Shown: piece by piece, positions 22,201 through 33,219 of the stretch
How the letters are laid out: each line of letters begins with the position of its first letter
How positions within the stretch are numbered: position 1 is the first letter of the stretch
Notes under the pieces: model-generated
What the model saw: only the letters and a program-made list of their open reading frames with translations
Databases searched by the model: none
Told to the model about the DNA's origin: nothing
Program-made: the position numbers and the translations under genes
Assembly: GCA_013396995.1 (NCBI GenBank)
Contig: VWZP01008273.1
Span: forward strand, 506,008 to 570,007
DNA: 64,000 bases
Direction of reading: 5' to 3'
Source of the DNA: Dicaeum eximium
Lineage: Eukaryota > Chordata > Aves > Passeriformes > Dicaeidae

Positions 22201-24471
22201 AATGAAAAACAAAAGGACGGTTAGAAAAACATTTGCGTGTTGATAGAAAAACTTTGTGAGAAGCTTTATCACAAAAATTAAAACATCAGAAGGCTAAAAC
22301 TCAGGGTGACAGTTTGTCCCTCCACCAGGTTTTTCCGGGAGCTGACGGAGCTCAAGACCTTCGCCAACTACTCCACCTGTGACCGCAGCAACCTGGCCGA
22401 CTGGCTGGGGGGCATCGACCCCAAATTCCGGCAGTACACCTACAACCTGCTCACCTGCGGCATCGACCGCAACTTCCTGCACCGCGTGACGGAGCAGCAG
22501 CTGCAGGAGGACTGCCACATCCACACCGGCTTCCACCGCGTCCGCATCCTCACCACGGCGCGGGGTGCGGCTCCCGCGGGGAGGGGAGGGTGTTGAGGGG
22601 TGTTTGGGATGAGCTGCTGGGTGGTTTTTAACTTCTGGCGGTTGTTTTGTGGTGCCTAGAAACGCTGCACTCGCCCATCACGCTGCAAACTGCGTCCAAC
22701 GGGACCGATGTGTTCATCAGCTACCGGAGGAGCACCGGCTCGCAGCTGGCCAGGTGAGCCCTGCAGGGGACAGGGAAGCCCAGGGGGAAGGTGGGTGGTC
22801 AGTTGTGGGAAAAGTGTGGAATGGGGAGGAAGGAGAGGCTGCCAAAAGCTGCAGAGCAAATGGGGACAGCACACGTGGTAACCTGCACAGGGGACAGGTC
22901 AATTCCTGCTCCTGTCACTGCCACTTTGGCACTGACTGACCCTTTCCCCATGCTCTTAGGGCTGTAGAAAGTGGAAAGAAAGAAGAAGTTGATAAAGAGT
23001 TTTTTTAAAGGTTGTTATTAAGGAAATTAAGAGAAGAGAGAAATTAAAAAAAGATAAAGAGAGAAGTTTATAGTTAGTTGAAGTATTTTTAAAAAGTTAA
23101 TTGAAGTTATTGTTACTTTGTACTAATAGTATTATGTTAATTTATTGTAGCCAATAGTTAAAATTTAAAAAAATAAACAATTAAAAATATATAAAAAGTC
23201 AACCATTTATAAAAATAAAAAAATACCAACTAAAACTACTTATAAACTTTACTTTATATCGTAACCACCTCAACAACAAGAGTAAAGGATCACAGCAGGG
23301 AGCCAACATCAGCTCCTTGTGTTCTCTGCACGTGCCCAGACAGCTGGGCTGGAGCTGGCATCTCCTTCCCTTCTCCTCTGTCTCGCTGTGTCTCAGCCAA
23401 TGTGGTGAGACAGCAAACAAAACCTCTCCTCATGGTGCTGTCCCCTCTTGTCACCAGCCTGCTGAAGGTCCACCTGCAGCTCCACGGCTTCAGCGTGTTT
23501 ATTGATGTGGAGAAGCTGGAGGCAGGGAAGTTTGAAGATAAGCTGATCCAGAGCGTCCTGAGTGCCCGGAATTTCATGCTGGTCCTCTCACCAAACGCAC
23601 TGGATAAATGCATGGAGGACCCCGAGTGCAAGGACTGGGTACACAAGGTAAGAGATGCCACCAGGTGGGAGCTGTGTGGACATTGGAGTGGGAGGGAGGT
23701 TGGTGAGGGGCTGATGCAGGCCATGAGCACCTGCATGTTCTGTTCCTGCAGGAGATTGTGACAGCCCTGAACGCTGGAAAGAACATTGTACCTGTTACAG
23801 ACCATTTTGAGTGGCCGGACCCAGAAACGCTTCCCAAGGACATGAGGGCTGTCCTGAAATTTAATGGTATCATGTAAGTAAAAGCCACCTGTGCCATGGG
23901 GTTCCTTGACACCTGGGGAGAACAACCTGCATAAGGAGTAGCAAAGAGCCCAGGGACATTGGGACAAACAGATGAGGGGGGCAGAGCAGGTCAAAGGGAC
24001 ACTGAGTCACCCCAGGTGCTTCAGAGCATGCAGGGAGGAAAGGTTCCCATCACATCCCTGCTACTGGTGTTGTGCTGGGACTCCTCTGGGTGACAGAGGG
24101 GTCACTGCTGGGAGGACACCCATCCTCAGGCAGGTTTTACAGCTCACCTGGGTTGCTTTCCCTCACTGCTTTCCCTTAGTGCATCCCAGCCTGGCAGGGC
24201 ATTCTGCAGCATCCATGGGGAAAAGGGAGAGCTGGGGTGGAGGAAAGGGTCTCTGGCTCTTGGCCCAAATGAACTGAGCTATCTTGTAGCACCCCACACA
24301 CAACAGAAGAAGTAAACATTGCATTTTTCCCCTCAATACAGGTGGTCCCACGAGTACCAGGAGGCCACGATTGACAAAATCATCCGCTTTCTCCAGGGCC
24401 GCTCCTCCCGGGACTCCTCGGCTGGGTCGGAGAACGGGCTGGACTGTCTGCACTCCCTGGGCCAGAGCTAG
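16249..24471 (+). CDS. SARM1: SARM1, NAD+-cleaving TIR enzyme of axon degeneration
   Basis: Nine exons: 16249-16700, 19674-20292, 20459-20671, 20795-20886, 22329-22564, 22660-22753, 23458-23647, 23752-23873 and 24342-24471 (stop TAG), in phase throughout, 715 aa (human 724). A hydrophobic N-terminus (MLALLLSLHALRRSLA) fits the mitochondrial signal. The ARM domain (about 55-400) keeps the Trp and Arg of EEAWAMPAVGR (97, 104) and the Lys of EHMFKHTEETC, residues known to bind the allosteric NAD+/NMN in human. SAM1 begins near WKSCEVQTWLQQIGF (about 405) and SAM2 near RSNLADWLGGID (about 475). The TIR domain (about 553-695) has DVFISYRR, the BB loop FIDVEKLEAGKFEDK, and the catalytic Glu as the first codon of exon 8 (23752), following DWVHK. 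SARM1 hydrolyses NAD+ and triggers programmed axon death. Introns 1, 4 and 6 carry repeats. Confidence 0.97.
16766..16900 (-). repeat. CR1 LINE 3' fragment in SARM1 intron 1
   Basis: 'ggaatggtttggcttcaaag' and 'ggaccttacagaccccatct', followed by 'cagggacaccttccatagac', are antisense CR1 tail sequence, diverged. Confidence 0.7.
18028..18084. repeat. Poly-T tract containing an assembly gap
   Basis: T runs on both sides (18028-18038 and 18067-18084) flank 28 Ns at 18039-18066. The gap is most likely unread homopolymer within SARM1 intron 1. Confidence 0.8.
18395..18584 (+). repeat. CR1 LINE 3' fragment in SARM1 intron 1
   Basis: The order 'gccctggtatagggtgccca', 'gctgcccctggatccctgga', 'gttggatgaggcttggagca' and 'aggtcccttccaacccaaat' plus 'cattctatga' is a textbook CR1 3' end in forward orientation. 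Confidence 0.9.
19180..19613. mobile_element. Probable solo LTR in SARM1 intron 1
   Basis: A 434-base segment begins TGTCACCCTGAG and ends GTCAACA, the TG...CA form of a retroviral LTR. On the reverse strand it has an ATTAAA signal near its right end and ends CTCAGGGTGACA, the same 12-base terminus as the better defined LTR at 21997-22311. No clean target duplication is visible (left 'aaggg', right 'ggaag'), so the outer limits are uncertain. It ends 60 bases before exon 2. No coding region is attached. Confidence 0.45.
21340..21800. other. AT-rich stretch in SARM1 intron 4, possible degenerate retroelement
   Basis: Sharply AT-rich sequence (for example 'gtttagagttttagagttta') in a GC-rich gene, with AATAAA near 21649 beside 'tattggtcaataaatcctta'. 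This resembles LTR U3/R sequence of bird endogenous retroviruses in composition, but I find no TG...CA ends or target duplication. Confidence 0.3.
21803..21996 (+). repeat. 116-bp tandem duplication copying the SARM1 exon-5 acceptor
   Basis: Unit A (21803-21918) and unit B (from 21919) share 'ttcaaaactcc', 'aatccccatagtaaaagacg', 'tggtaccac' and 'ctgcctggtgctctgtttg' with period 116. Unit B is interrupted after 'ctctgtttg' by an LTR and resumes at 22317 with 'tccctccaccaggtttttcc', the true acceptor of exon 5. Unit A retains the uninterrupted version, 'ttcctccaccaggtttttcc'. The duplication therefore reached into exon 5 and left a decoy acceptor in the intron. Confidence 0.75.
21997..22311. 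mobile_element. Solo LTR (315 bp) with 5-bp target duplication
   Basis: The element starts TGTCAC and ends GTGACA, a 6-base terminal inverted repeat of TG...CA type. It is flanked by perfect direct repeats GTTTG (21992-21996 and 22312-22316). The empty site is preserved in the neighbouring tandem copy, where 'gctctgtttgttcctcc' runs uninterrupted, which proves insertion. Signals exist on both strands (ATTAAA forward near 22277; AATAAA reverse at 22078-22073), so orientation is undecided. There is no internal coding region, hence a solo LTR of an endogenous retrovirus. Confidence 0.75.
22960..23290. other. AT-rich insert in SARM1 intron 6
   Basis: About 330 bases are extremely AT-rich (runs such as 'aaaatttaaaaaaataaaca'), with a 'ttgtagccaatagttaaaat' stretch and several AATAAA/ATTAAA motifs, against GC-rich flanks. 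It may be a decayed LTR, but no ends or target duplication are visible. Confidence 0.3.
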
Positions 24472-24933
24472 AGCCAGGACAGCAGCCTCACACACTCCCA
24501 GCTGACCCCTTTTTTTGCGTGGGTCCAAATTTATCCCATTTTCCCATCTCTGAGAGAAAACCTGTGGCTCTTCCTCCCTCCTCCCCCTCCAAATATAAGC
24601 TCTGGCCCCCAGAGCCCAGCACTCCCCCTCACAGCACCTGGGGAGCCAAGCCAGGCTGGACTCTGGGATGGATCATGTGTCTTCCACGTCCTTCTGTGGG
24701 GTGGCAGGACATGCACGGGGTGTGAGGGAGACTGGCACCATCCAGAGCCCCAGAAGCAGCTGCAGCTTCCCCCAGAAACACACCCAGAGAGGAAGAATCT
24801 TTGGAGGACTGAAAATCGGAGAAGTGTTGAGAATCCATCGTAAGAGGACACAAGGGAGAGAAGAGGAATGTGTGGCTCTGCCGTGTGCCCCAGGAACATC
24901 CTTGTGGTCAGAACCTGAGAGCAGGAAGGGGCA

Positions 24934-24939
24934 AATAAA
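24934..24939 (+). terminator. SARM1: Polyadenylation signal of SARM1
   Basis: AATAAA at 463 bases after the SARM1 stop, followed by a T/G-rich stretch ('ctttgtgtttgggaaag'). Confidence 0.65.
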
Positions 24940-24959
24940 AACTAAGCCCTAACAAAATC

Positions 24960-27900
24960 TTTGTGTTTGGGAAAGATAACCCACAGGGGCCTTCTGAAGT
25001 GCTTTATCTTTCCCAGCAGTGTCCCTTTATCACAAGAGCTTCTTCCCTCCTCAAAAGACTTCCACCTCCCAGTGCTGCAAAACCACTGTGTGCTCTTAAC
25101 TCTGGCAGTGGAAATTTGGGGTTAGACCACGTGCAGTTTCCGCAGGATCTCTGCAAAAAGTGCTTTTAAAATACCCTCCTTCCCTCCATCTAAAGTCTCA
25201 GCTTCACCACTTTATCAGGTCTGTATTTTCAGGGCACTGGAAGCTGGATTGTGACCCTGGGAAACTTGAAATCCATGCAGGGAAGATGCTAATTGCTGTG
25301 CTTGTGGAGTTATTCTACACTGTGGCTGTATTTTATCCTGCTCCACAGCAGATCTCCCGTGGTCTGTGCCTTCAGCAGGAGCTGGTGAATCTCTCTGCTG
25401 ACCACCACACCCCCACAGCCCTGGCTGAGCTCCTTGGGGTTGTCCCCACTCACTGCTGGATGCAATTCCAAGTTGCACTTGTTTCTTCCTATCGACCTCT
25501 CCTCAACACCCACCAGGACTTTTTGCAGCTCCTCACCTTAAAATATCAAGAAAAAGTGGAGTTGATGCCAAGGGCTGGCAAAGGATGCTCCAGCTGGGAG
25601 CAGGACCATCAGTGCCTGCTGCCAACACTGCTGGTGAGGAACCATGGGCATCCTGGCAGAAATTCCTGCTTTCCACACTCCAGGCTGCTGAATCACCTTG
25701 CAGAAGCAGTAGGCTCCTCTTCCTATCCTTGCTGGAGAAGAACTCAACCCTTTCAGGAGGCAACAAGGAGTCTCAGCCACCTTGTCCTCCTCCTGGCTCT
25801 CCCTGGAGCCCTGCTTTAACTGTCAGGAACACAAACACTTTTTTTTCTCTTGGCTTGGATCCACAAACATTTCAGGGAGAAAAAAAATAATGAGTTAATT
25901 CTGGTGCTTTACGTATAGTTCTTATCAGCTCACAGTTAATGGCATCTTTGCTCTCTAGTGAAAGGTTAATAGCCATATCTGCCCAGCATTTACCAGAATT
26001 AGAGTCCATCTAATCTCCAGATTAAATAAGTAGCCAGCAGATGAGCCCAAAGGTGAATCTGCCAAAGGAGAAAAGCCTCTTGTGAGCTGCTTCAGGGAAA
26101 AGCCTTCAGTAACTGAATGTCAAGGCCTCCACAGCCACTGAAGGAGTCCCACACAAACAGTCCTAAGGATTTTTCTCCCTGCAATAACACCTGGTAAGAT
26201 GATTGTGTCTTGTTTCCCAGGAGCTCTGTAGCACTCAGCCTCCTCACCCAGCCTCAATGTGCAGATTTATTGTTCTCCACAGCTCAGGTGTCTCACCTGA
26301 AACGAGATCCCATCTCCTGCTCCAGCTGCCCAGACTGTGACTCCTCCTGTTGCCCCATCATTATCTTCACCTTAATGAACTTGCCCTGCTTCTGGCAAAA
26401 CATCCCATACCCAGCCCCTTCCAGCTGGAGCAGTCCCAAGGAAATGAATTCCTCTGTCCTCACCCTTCTCCATTCCTTTGCTCTACCACGTCAAAAGTGT
26501 TTGGAGTTATTCAATCAGGCATTATTAATAAATCTGGTTTTTACTGTAAATCCCCACCTCTTTGTCTGTATCATGTGCTTCTCTCCCTGCAGGCTTTTCA
26601 CACAAGTTTTTCCTTGCAGAACTGACATTCCCAAGCACCATTCCCTGCAGGAACCCCTCACTTCCCCCTCACCTTTGCACGGACTGATGCACTGCACCCC
26701 CAGGGACTCTGCCTGCTGTCACCAGCCACGGCTCCACTGGTGCAACTCTTGGAGGACAGCCCAGAAAAACTCTGGTTTAATTTCTTTAATAAGGCATAAT
26801 AGCTACCATTGAATCTCCCCCCACGCAGAGCCAGGTCTCACCTCACTGCCCCACACTGAGCAGCTGCTTGAATTGGCACCCACGGGGTGGAGAGGACTTC
26901 ACTCCACCATCAGCTCAGCCACAAACATCTACTTCAACACCCACAGCATGCTCTCTGTTCCTTAGTGAGGCCAGCTCCAGGCTTAGCCCAGCAATCAGAC
27001 CTGTAACTCCCACGTTCCCTGGCATCACTGCTTGGAGCAAGTGGCATAACACCAAGTTCTTAAAGCCCCCCTGCTTCTCTGCTCCCCAGTTCTGCTCTTA
27101 CCAAAAAGTCCCAATGGACAGGGACAAAGCTGGGTACAAGCATTTCGTATTTTCTGCACACTGAAGGACAGGTTTCAGACAAAGCTCTCCTGCAGGATTT
27201 ACTCTGGTGGTAAGGAAAAGCAGGTTTTGGTGGCTCACAAATCCCAAAACTGCATTTTCCCTGACTTTTCACTCTCACACCCTCATTCTCCACAAGACAG
27301 ACAAATTCCTTCTGCTCTTTCTTCACTGCAATCTTCAATAAAGGACTGAGATGGAAAATAAAGGGGAGAAACCCCGAATGAGTCAAGGACAAACGATATC
27401 AAAGGCTGCACAAGATATCCAGAGTTTTATGAACCATAAAAGAGCACGGAGGTTTTATTCCTTCTGAAAGTATCAGTGCAGTCATTACTGAGTGTACCTG
27501 AACAGCATGTGCAGTGCAATGTACACAGAACTGCTGCTTTACATCACGTTGAAGCAAAAAAAAAGGGTTGCAGCAACACAGGTACTGCTTTGGAAAAAAC
27601 AATTACAAGCACCATGGACATGGAGTTTGCTTGCTGGCATCAACAGATCCCAGGGCAGGCAGCAGAACTGAGGCCATTAACACAAGATTACGCCACATAC
27701 AACAAAAAAGATTCATCTTGAAGACACTACTGCTGTCTCCACACCAGCTTGCTGAGGAAGGCCTCTGGATAAGCACAGCAGTGATTTCACATGACTGGGG
27801 CTCAGTTTTGCAGTATAAGGGGGGAACAATTCTGACAATTTTCTCCTTAAGTTCATAGCTTTTGGCAACTGTCAATTAAGGCACCTACAGGAGCTGCTCC

Positions 27901-28679
27901 AAGGATCCTCATGGGTCCCTCCCAACCCAGGATTTATTCTACTGGCACTGCAGTATTCTCAGATGATCTGTTACTCCTCAAAACCACCTCTGAGATCCTG
28001 GGCTGAGCTGCGGACAGGCAGGACATACCACTGGCACTCCTAACAACACTTCATGAATTAGATCCTCTTCTTAGGACACCTCTGACTTGCAAAACCGCAG
28101 CTGGTTCAGTCAGTAGAGACAGCAATAGCACTCCTGTGCTAAACTACCCCTCTCCATATGGATTTTTGTGGTCTGGCACGTCACATTTGTTGGGTTTGTA
28201 CTGGCAATGTGATGATCTGGAGCACAGATCTTCCCTCCCAGCAGGACACTGTTGGATGCCTCTGCTTCAGCCTGTGCCTCACCCACAGCAACAGCTCATC
28301 TGCTGCACACTGGAATAGTCTGAGGGGAAAATGCTCAGCAATTAAACCAGAACTCAGCCCTCTCTCCCCACTAAAAGCATGGCAGAGCCTCCTGGCCCCA
28401 CCAAACCCCAAACCACGAACCAGCCTTGCAAAAGGCCCAAAACAGCTTGATTGGCTTTTGGGTCTCTTGGGTTTTCTCTGACACATGAGCCAGCACAACG
28501 CTGAGGAGGCATTCACAGCTCCAAATCAAGTTCCTCCTATGATTTCCAATTATTTGGCATTTAAAAGTCAGTAAGGACAAGCAGGGTGTCCGTCCCACGC
28601 TGATCTGTCCTTGGAGGGAAGAATGAAGTGCAGTCCTCAGGTGGACACTGCCGTGCTGGCCCATTCCTTGTTGTTAAAT
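24960..28679. other. SARM1-SLC46A1 convergent spacer
   Basis: No supported gene. The 219-codon open frame at 25160-25819 and others show no family resemblance. The SLC46A1 3' UTR occupies the right part; TTTATT at about 27454 and 27931 are possible reverse-strand poly(A) signals. A weak CR1-like tail occurs near 27893-27945 ('gggtccctcccaacccagga'). Confidence 0.5.
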
Positions 28680-31600
28680 TCAGTCTTTTGTGGGGGACAG
28701 GGAGGCATCTTGGAAGTCGTTGTAGTTGTGTTTTGAATCCCAGATTTGTATCCAACTAGAAAAGAATGAACAGTTTCAGCTTTCAAAGGCACATGGGGAT
28801 GTTGCTGAATTGAGTGAGTCTTAAAAGTTGCAGAGGAAGAAAACTAAATGACCCTGCCAGGAGCTGCTGCACATGTGCAAATCCCAATACATTCCCTCTC
28901 CCAGAACCTACCAGGGGATTTGTTTTCTATCACAAGAAAATTTCTGCTTCAATTACTAAAGAAATTACAGGAAGAGAGACTGCTGAGAGCACTCCATCTC
29001 TTCCAGGAAAAAAACTTTCAAATTCAGTTCCAGATTTTGGATTCAATTGAGGCTGGAGTGAGGCTTTGAAGTACTTTGAATATTGGCAGCTATGTTACTC
29101 AGGCTTCAGGTTTATCCCTAGGATTCAGATTCCAAAGGAAATTACCTGCACCTCTTTTTACAGGAGCAGCAGACACCCTCTCACAACCATAACTGAAAAT
29201 ATGCCTTAAAAACTGCCAGCTTCTATCACAAGAGTAAATAGTATTTTCCATATGACATTGCATGGCCAAGTTTGTACATTTGAAGTAAATTACCCAAGGA
29301 TAGCTGCTGGAATAAGGAGGAGTACAGCCCCGAAGAGAAATGGGAATCCCCTCATGAAGTGCAAGGTGGCAGGGTAGAGAGAGTTGAACACTCCTGTAGC
29401 CACAAGTGAACACAGCCCTTGCACACAGGCAAGAGAAGCAAAGAGAGCACCTGGAAAAGAGAGATTAGAGGTTAGCAGTGAGACAGGCAGGTGGGTATTG
29501 CCTGTAAATGGCTGTAACACATCACCCTCAGTGGATTCTGCCAATCTCCCCAAGGGTTTGCACTTGCCATCAGGAAGGTGTGTGAATATCAAGTGTGGTA
29601 AGGTGAGGCAGGACTGCCTTGTGGCCATGACCACCTCACCAACCTGCAGGATTTGCATCAGGAGATGGCCAGGATATTATCCATCAGCTGGGTTGTAAAT
29701 GCTCCAGGCCAGGGCTCTATTGATCTGTTTGTTGCCAAGCCCCTCTCATCACTTGTTAAACATTAAGTACAGCAGAAGATTTAGCACCATAAATCTGCTG
29801 TACATGCACTGCCATCCTAAAATAAGAAGCATGATTTGTGCAAAATCACCTCTCGATCGTTGCCACCTGGATTCCCTCCTCCCCCTGTCTGCCCACGCTG
29901 TGTTTCACAGCAAGTGCAAACCCTCCAAACTGGACAAAAGGCAAATATGCTCCTCCTACAGATTATCCATGATCTTTCACCATGGCCAATGATACAACCC
30001 TCCAACAACACCTAGTTCTTCCCACTGTTACTGATCTACAGAGGAAAGTTATCTCAGGAGAATGACTCTTTCCTCCTGGTTATTTAACTCATTTTGACTC
30101 TTGCTCCTTGTAAACATTTTGGAAATCAATGTATGAATGAACAAACTATTCCTGCTTTTCTTCCCTTGTTCTCATCTCGGAAATACAGCAAGTCTGAATC
30201 AAAGAATAACAATTATTTGGGGGCGGGGGGAGAAATGTTACCCTGGGCCTGAGAGCAAATGCAGGGGCACAGGAGTCCAGAGGAGGCAGGGAACTCCTAT
30301 TCTCTCCAGAGTCTGGTTTCACTATTCCAAGAAAAAGGTGTTTCAGGATCTGGCTTAAGCACAGTGGTTAACTCCTTACCATGTTCTGTCTCACTGACCA
30401 GCTTGGAGAACTTGGATCTGATGACTGGAGTGGCTGCCATGGAAAGGAACAGAATTCCATAACCTGTGAGCAAGACACAGCACATTAGGGAAAGCTCACC
30501 TGAAAAATGAAGTCTCCCAAGTCAGTCCCAGAAATCTGCAGCTGCTGACAGTGTCTCCCTGCTATATTTAGTCACAATTCACCCTCCTGGATCTCATAAG
30601 GCACTTCAGTCTGTGTCTGCAGTGTAATACATTTCTGGGAAACCTAATGTTCTAGGAACTACACGGATGCACTTCCAACTTCAGTGTTTGGCCCACACTG
30701 CCCTTAGGAAGCCACACTTTTGTTAGTGCACGAGGCAGAACTTCCTCACGTGCCTGAACTCCCCCTGAAGCACACCACCAGCATGGATTCGCCAAAAGCC
30801 CGAGAAATACAGATTTAACCCTTCAGCATCACCTGTAAACATCAGGGGCGTTGTGGTAGCAAGGGAAATCACCACCAGCCCGGCAATGTTGGAGATCAAT
30901 CCTATCTCTGCCACCCAGGTGTCCTCCAGGCAGAGCTGCAGCAGCCTCAGCCCCGCCAGGCTGCTCAGGTAAGCCAGGTAGCTGGCGGCCGAGCCGTACC
31001 CGATGAGGTCGGAAGCCCAGCACAGAGGGAAGCCGAGCTCATACAAAACATAGAGGTCCTTGGCTCCAAAATGCACCGTGACAATCACAAAGAAAGCCAG
31101 GGAGTACAGAGCCAGCTTCCACCTGGAGCTCGGGCGTTCCGGGACCGTGTACAGCCTGTACACAGCCTTGTAGTGCCTGAGCGTGAACAGCTTGGCCGCT
31201 TTCTTCTGCTTCACCGACTCCTGGAGGAAGAAAACAGCGTAGAGAGTGGCAGCAAGGCTGGCAGCAAAGGCCAGCCAGAAGGGCTGGATGTAGCCCTGGG
31301 CCTTGCGCCACTGGCCCCCGCCGATGCTGGCCACCATGCCCGCGGTGCCCAGGCAGGCCTCGAGGATGGCCACGCGGAACGTCCGCGCGCGCCGCTCGCT
31401 GGTGTCGGCCACGTAGGAGAAGCAGCCGGCCAGGATCAGGTTGAAGTCACCCGTGAGGCCGCTCACGATGCGTCCCAGGAGGAAGAAGGCGACGTGCAGC
31501 TCCAGGTGCATGACCAGCAGGTAGATGGCTGTCTGCAGGGCCATGCCCGCGGTCGCCAGGATGAGCGCCGGGCGCCGGCCCACGCCGTCGCTCCACGCGC

Positions 31601-32400
31601 CCAGGAGAGTCACGGAGAACAGGCAGACAAAGAAGCCTCCCAGGTTGATGTAGAGGTTCCAGTGGGACACCAGAGCTTCCACTTCCTGCAGGAAAAACCG
31701 GCAGCTGAGGAGTTCCGACAGCACCCAGTGCCACACTTCGCTCCCCACTCCTCCTGGGGATCCCTGCTTCCATCACGTTCCCCTTCTCCCTTTGGGGCTT
31801 CACGTTCCCTCCTGACTCTGCTTCCAGGGACTCCCAGCTCCTTTCAAGCTCCCTGTCCCCCTTGGGGCTCCTTGTTCCCCCGGAGCACCTCTCTTCCACT
31901 GCCCCCCAGAGCTTCCCTCTCCCCCGGGACCTGCTGTTCACCGCGAGCCTCCCACTCCCTCCGTGGCTCCCAGTCCCACGGACTCGCCTTTCCCGCCGGG
32001 GTCCGCATTTATCCCGCAGCTCCCCTGTCCCTCGGGTTCTCCCCCCGAGTTCTTCATCTACACCAGAGCTCCTCTCTCCCCCGCTGTCCCTTGGGGCTCC
32101 CCGCTCCCCCGGGCTCTCCCGTGCCCTCGGAGCCCCCGTTTCCCCCGGTGTCCCCACCTGCCGCAGGGGGTCGGCGGTAGCGTTACTGTCCCCGCAGCCG
32201 CCGGAGTCGGTGCGGTTGCGGTCGCTGTAGCCGTGCTCGGCTCCCAGCCGGTCCCACAGGTACTGGGTGGCCAGCGGGCTCTGCAGCCCCATGGACAGGG
32301 TGGCCAGGAACAGCAGCGGCTCCACGGCGAGCAGCGACAGGCGGCGCCGGCCCGGGGCCACCGGGGACTCGGCGGGCGGCGGAGCGGCCATGGCGGCCAT
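28680..32400 (-). CDS. SLC46A1: SLC46A1, proton-coupled folate transporter (PCFT)
   Basis: Five exons on the reverse strand: 32400-32158, 31685-30833, 30463-30380, 29450-29294 and 28755-28680 (470 aa; human 459), in phase throughout. This is a major-facilitator protein with 12 expected membrane spans that carries folate with protons across the duodenal and choroid plexus membrane. Visible hallmarks: two N-glycosylation sequons (NRT, NAT) in the first outer loop, the GAWSDGVGRRP signature, ILEACLGTAGM with the conserved Glu, VTVHFGAKDL with the conserved His, LIGYGSAA, and FNSLYPATLHFMRGFPF. The C-terminal exon (DFQDASLSPTKD) is less conserved and placed by splice phase. Two ATGs occur; the second (32391) has the stronger GCCGCCATGG context and would give 467 aa. 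Confidence 0.96.
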
Positions 32401-32800
32401 GGAGGGGCGGAGGCTCCGCCCGGAACGGGACTGGCTCTGCTCTACCGGAACGGGACTGGCTCTGCTCTACCGGGATGGGACTGACCCGGCTCCTCCCGGG
32501 ATGGGACTGGCTCTGCTCTACCGGAACGGGACTGGCTCTGCTCTACCGGGATGGGACTGACCCGGCTCCGCCCGGGATGGGACTGGCTCTGCTCTACCGG
32601 AACGGGACTGGCTCTGCTCTACCGGGATGGGACTGACCCGGCTCCGCCCGGGATGGGCCTGGCTCTCCTCTACCGTGATGGGACTGGCTCCGCTCCGCCC
32701 GGGATGGTTCAGGCTCCGCTCCGCCCGGAACGGGACCGGCTCCGCTCCCTCCGCCGCCCGGCGGAACGCGGAGTTCCCGAAACCCCTCGGCGCTGCCGCT
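32401..32800 (-). promoter_or_regulatory. SLC46A1: GC-rich promoter region of SLC46A1
   Basis: CpG-rich sequence directly upstream of the SLC46A1 ATG, without a TATA box. Most of it is occupied by a minisatellite (separate entry), so promoter and repeat overlap. Confidence 0.5.
32425..32730. repeat. Minisatellite, 25-bp units in a 76-bp higher-order repeat
   Basis: The basic unit is 'ggctctgctctaccgg' plus 'aacgggact' or 'gatgggact' (25 bases). Two such units plus a 26-base variant ('gacccggctccgcccggg' plus 'atgggact') form a 76-base block that recurs about three times before decaying toward 32730. Because 76 is not a multiple of three, translated frames drift; it is not a coding repeat. 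Confidence 0.85.
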
Positions 32801-32844
32801 GCAGCGAGCCGGGTGCTGAAGGTGCAGCTCTCATGGGGTGATGT

Positions 32845-33215
32845 TCCACAAAATCATGTAATTGTTGAGGTGAGAAAAGTCCTCTGAGTTCATTGAGTCC
32901 AACGTTAACCCGGCACGGCCAAAGCCACCGCTAAACCGTGTCCCCAAGGGCTGTACCTTCACACGGTTAAACCCTGGCAGGATGGGCCTCCACCACTTGC
33001 CTGGGAGCCTGTGCTAGTGTCCAAACACCCTCTGGGTGAAGAACTTTTTCCTAATATCCAGCCTAAACCCCCTGACATGCCTTCATGCTGTTCCCTCGGG
33101 TGCTGTGACTGGTCCCCAGAGAGGAGAGAACAGCCCCTGCCCCTCCAGTGCCCCTCATGAGGAAGCTGCAGAATGTGATGAAGGCTCCCCTCAGTGTTCT
33201 CCAGGCTTGACAAAC
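32845..33215 (-). repeat. CR1 LINE 3' fragment (longest in window)
   Basis: 'tcattgagtccaacgttaac', 'cccggcacggccaaagccac', 'gtgaagaactttttcctaat', 'atccagcctaaaccccctga' and 'ctggtccccagagaggagag' give about 370 bases of antisense CR1 including part of the end of ORF2 / 3' region. Confidence 0.9.
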
Positions 33216-33219
33216 CAAG

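Noticed and set aside
25160..25819. 219-codon forward open frame between SARM1 and SLC46A1
   Set aside because: Composition is non-coding in character, with no recognisable domain, and it overlaps other open frames on both strands. It lies downstream of the SARM1 poly(A) signal.
27893..27945. CR1-like tail near the SLC46A1 3' UTR
   Set aside because: Only 'gggtccctcccaacccagga' resembles CR1; the rest is too diverged to list as a firm repeat.
31071..32180. 369-codon forward open frame opposite SLC46A1
   Set aside because: It is the antisense of SLC46A1 exon 2 and a GC-rich intron; the reverse strand carries the clear transporter.
32267..32887. Repetitive forward frames upstream of SLC46A1 that look like a repeat protein
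   Set aside because: The 76-bp period is not a multiple of three, so the frame changes at each block; this is a minisatellite.
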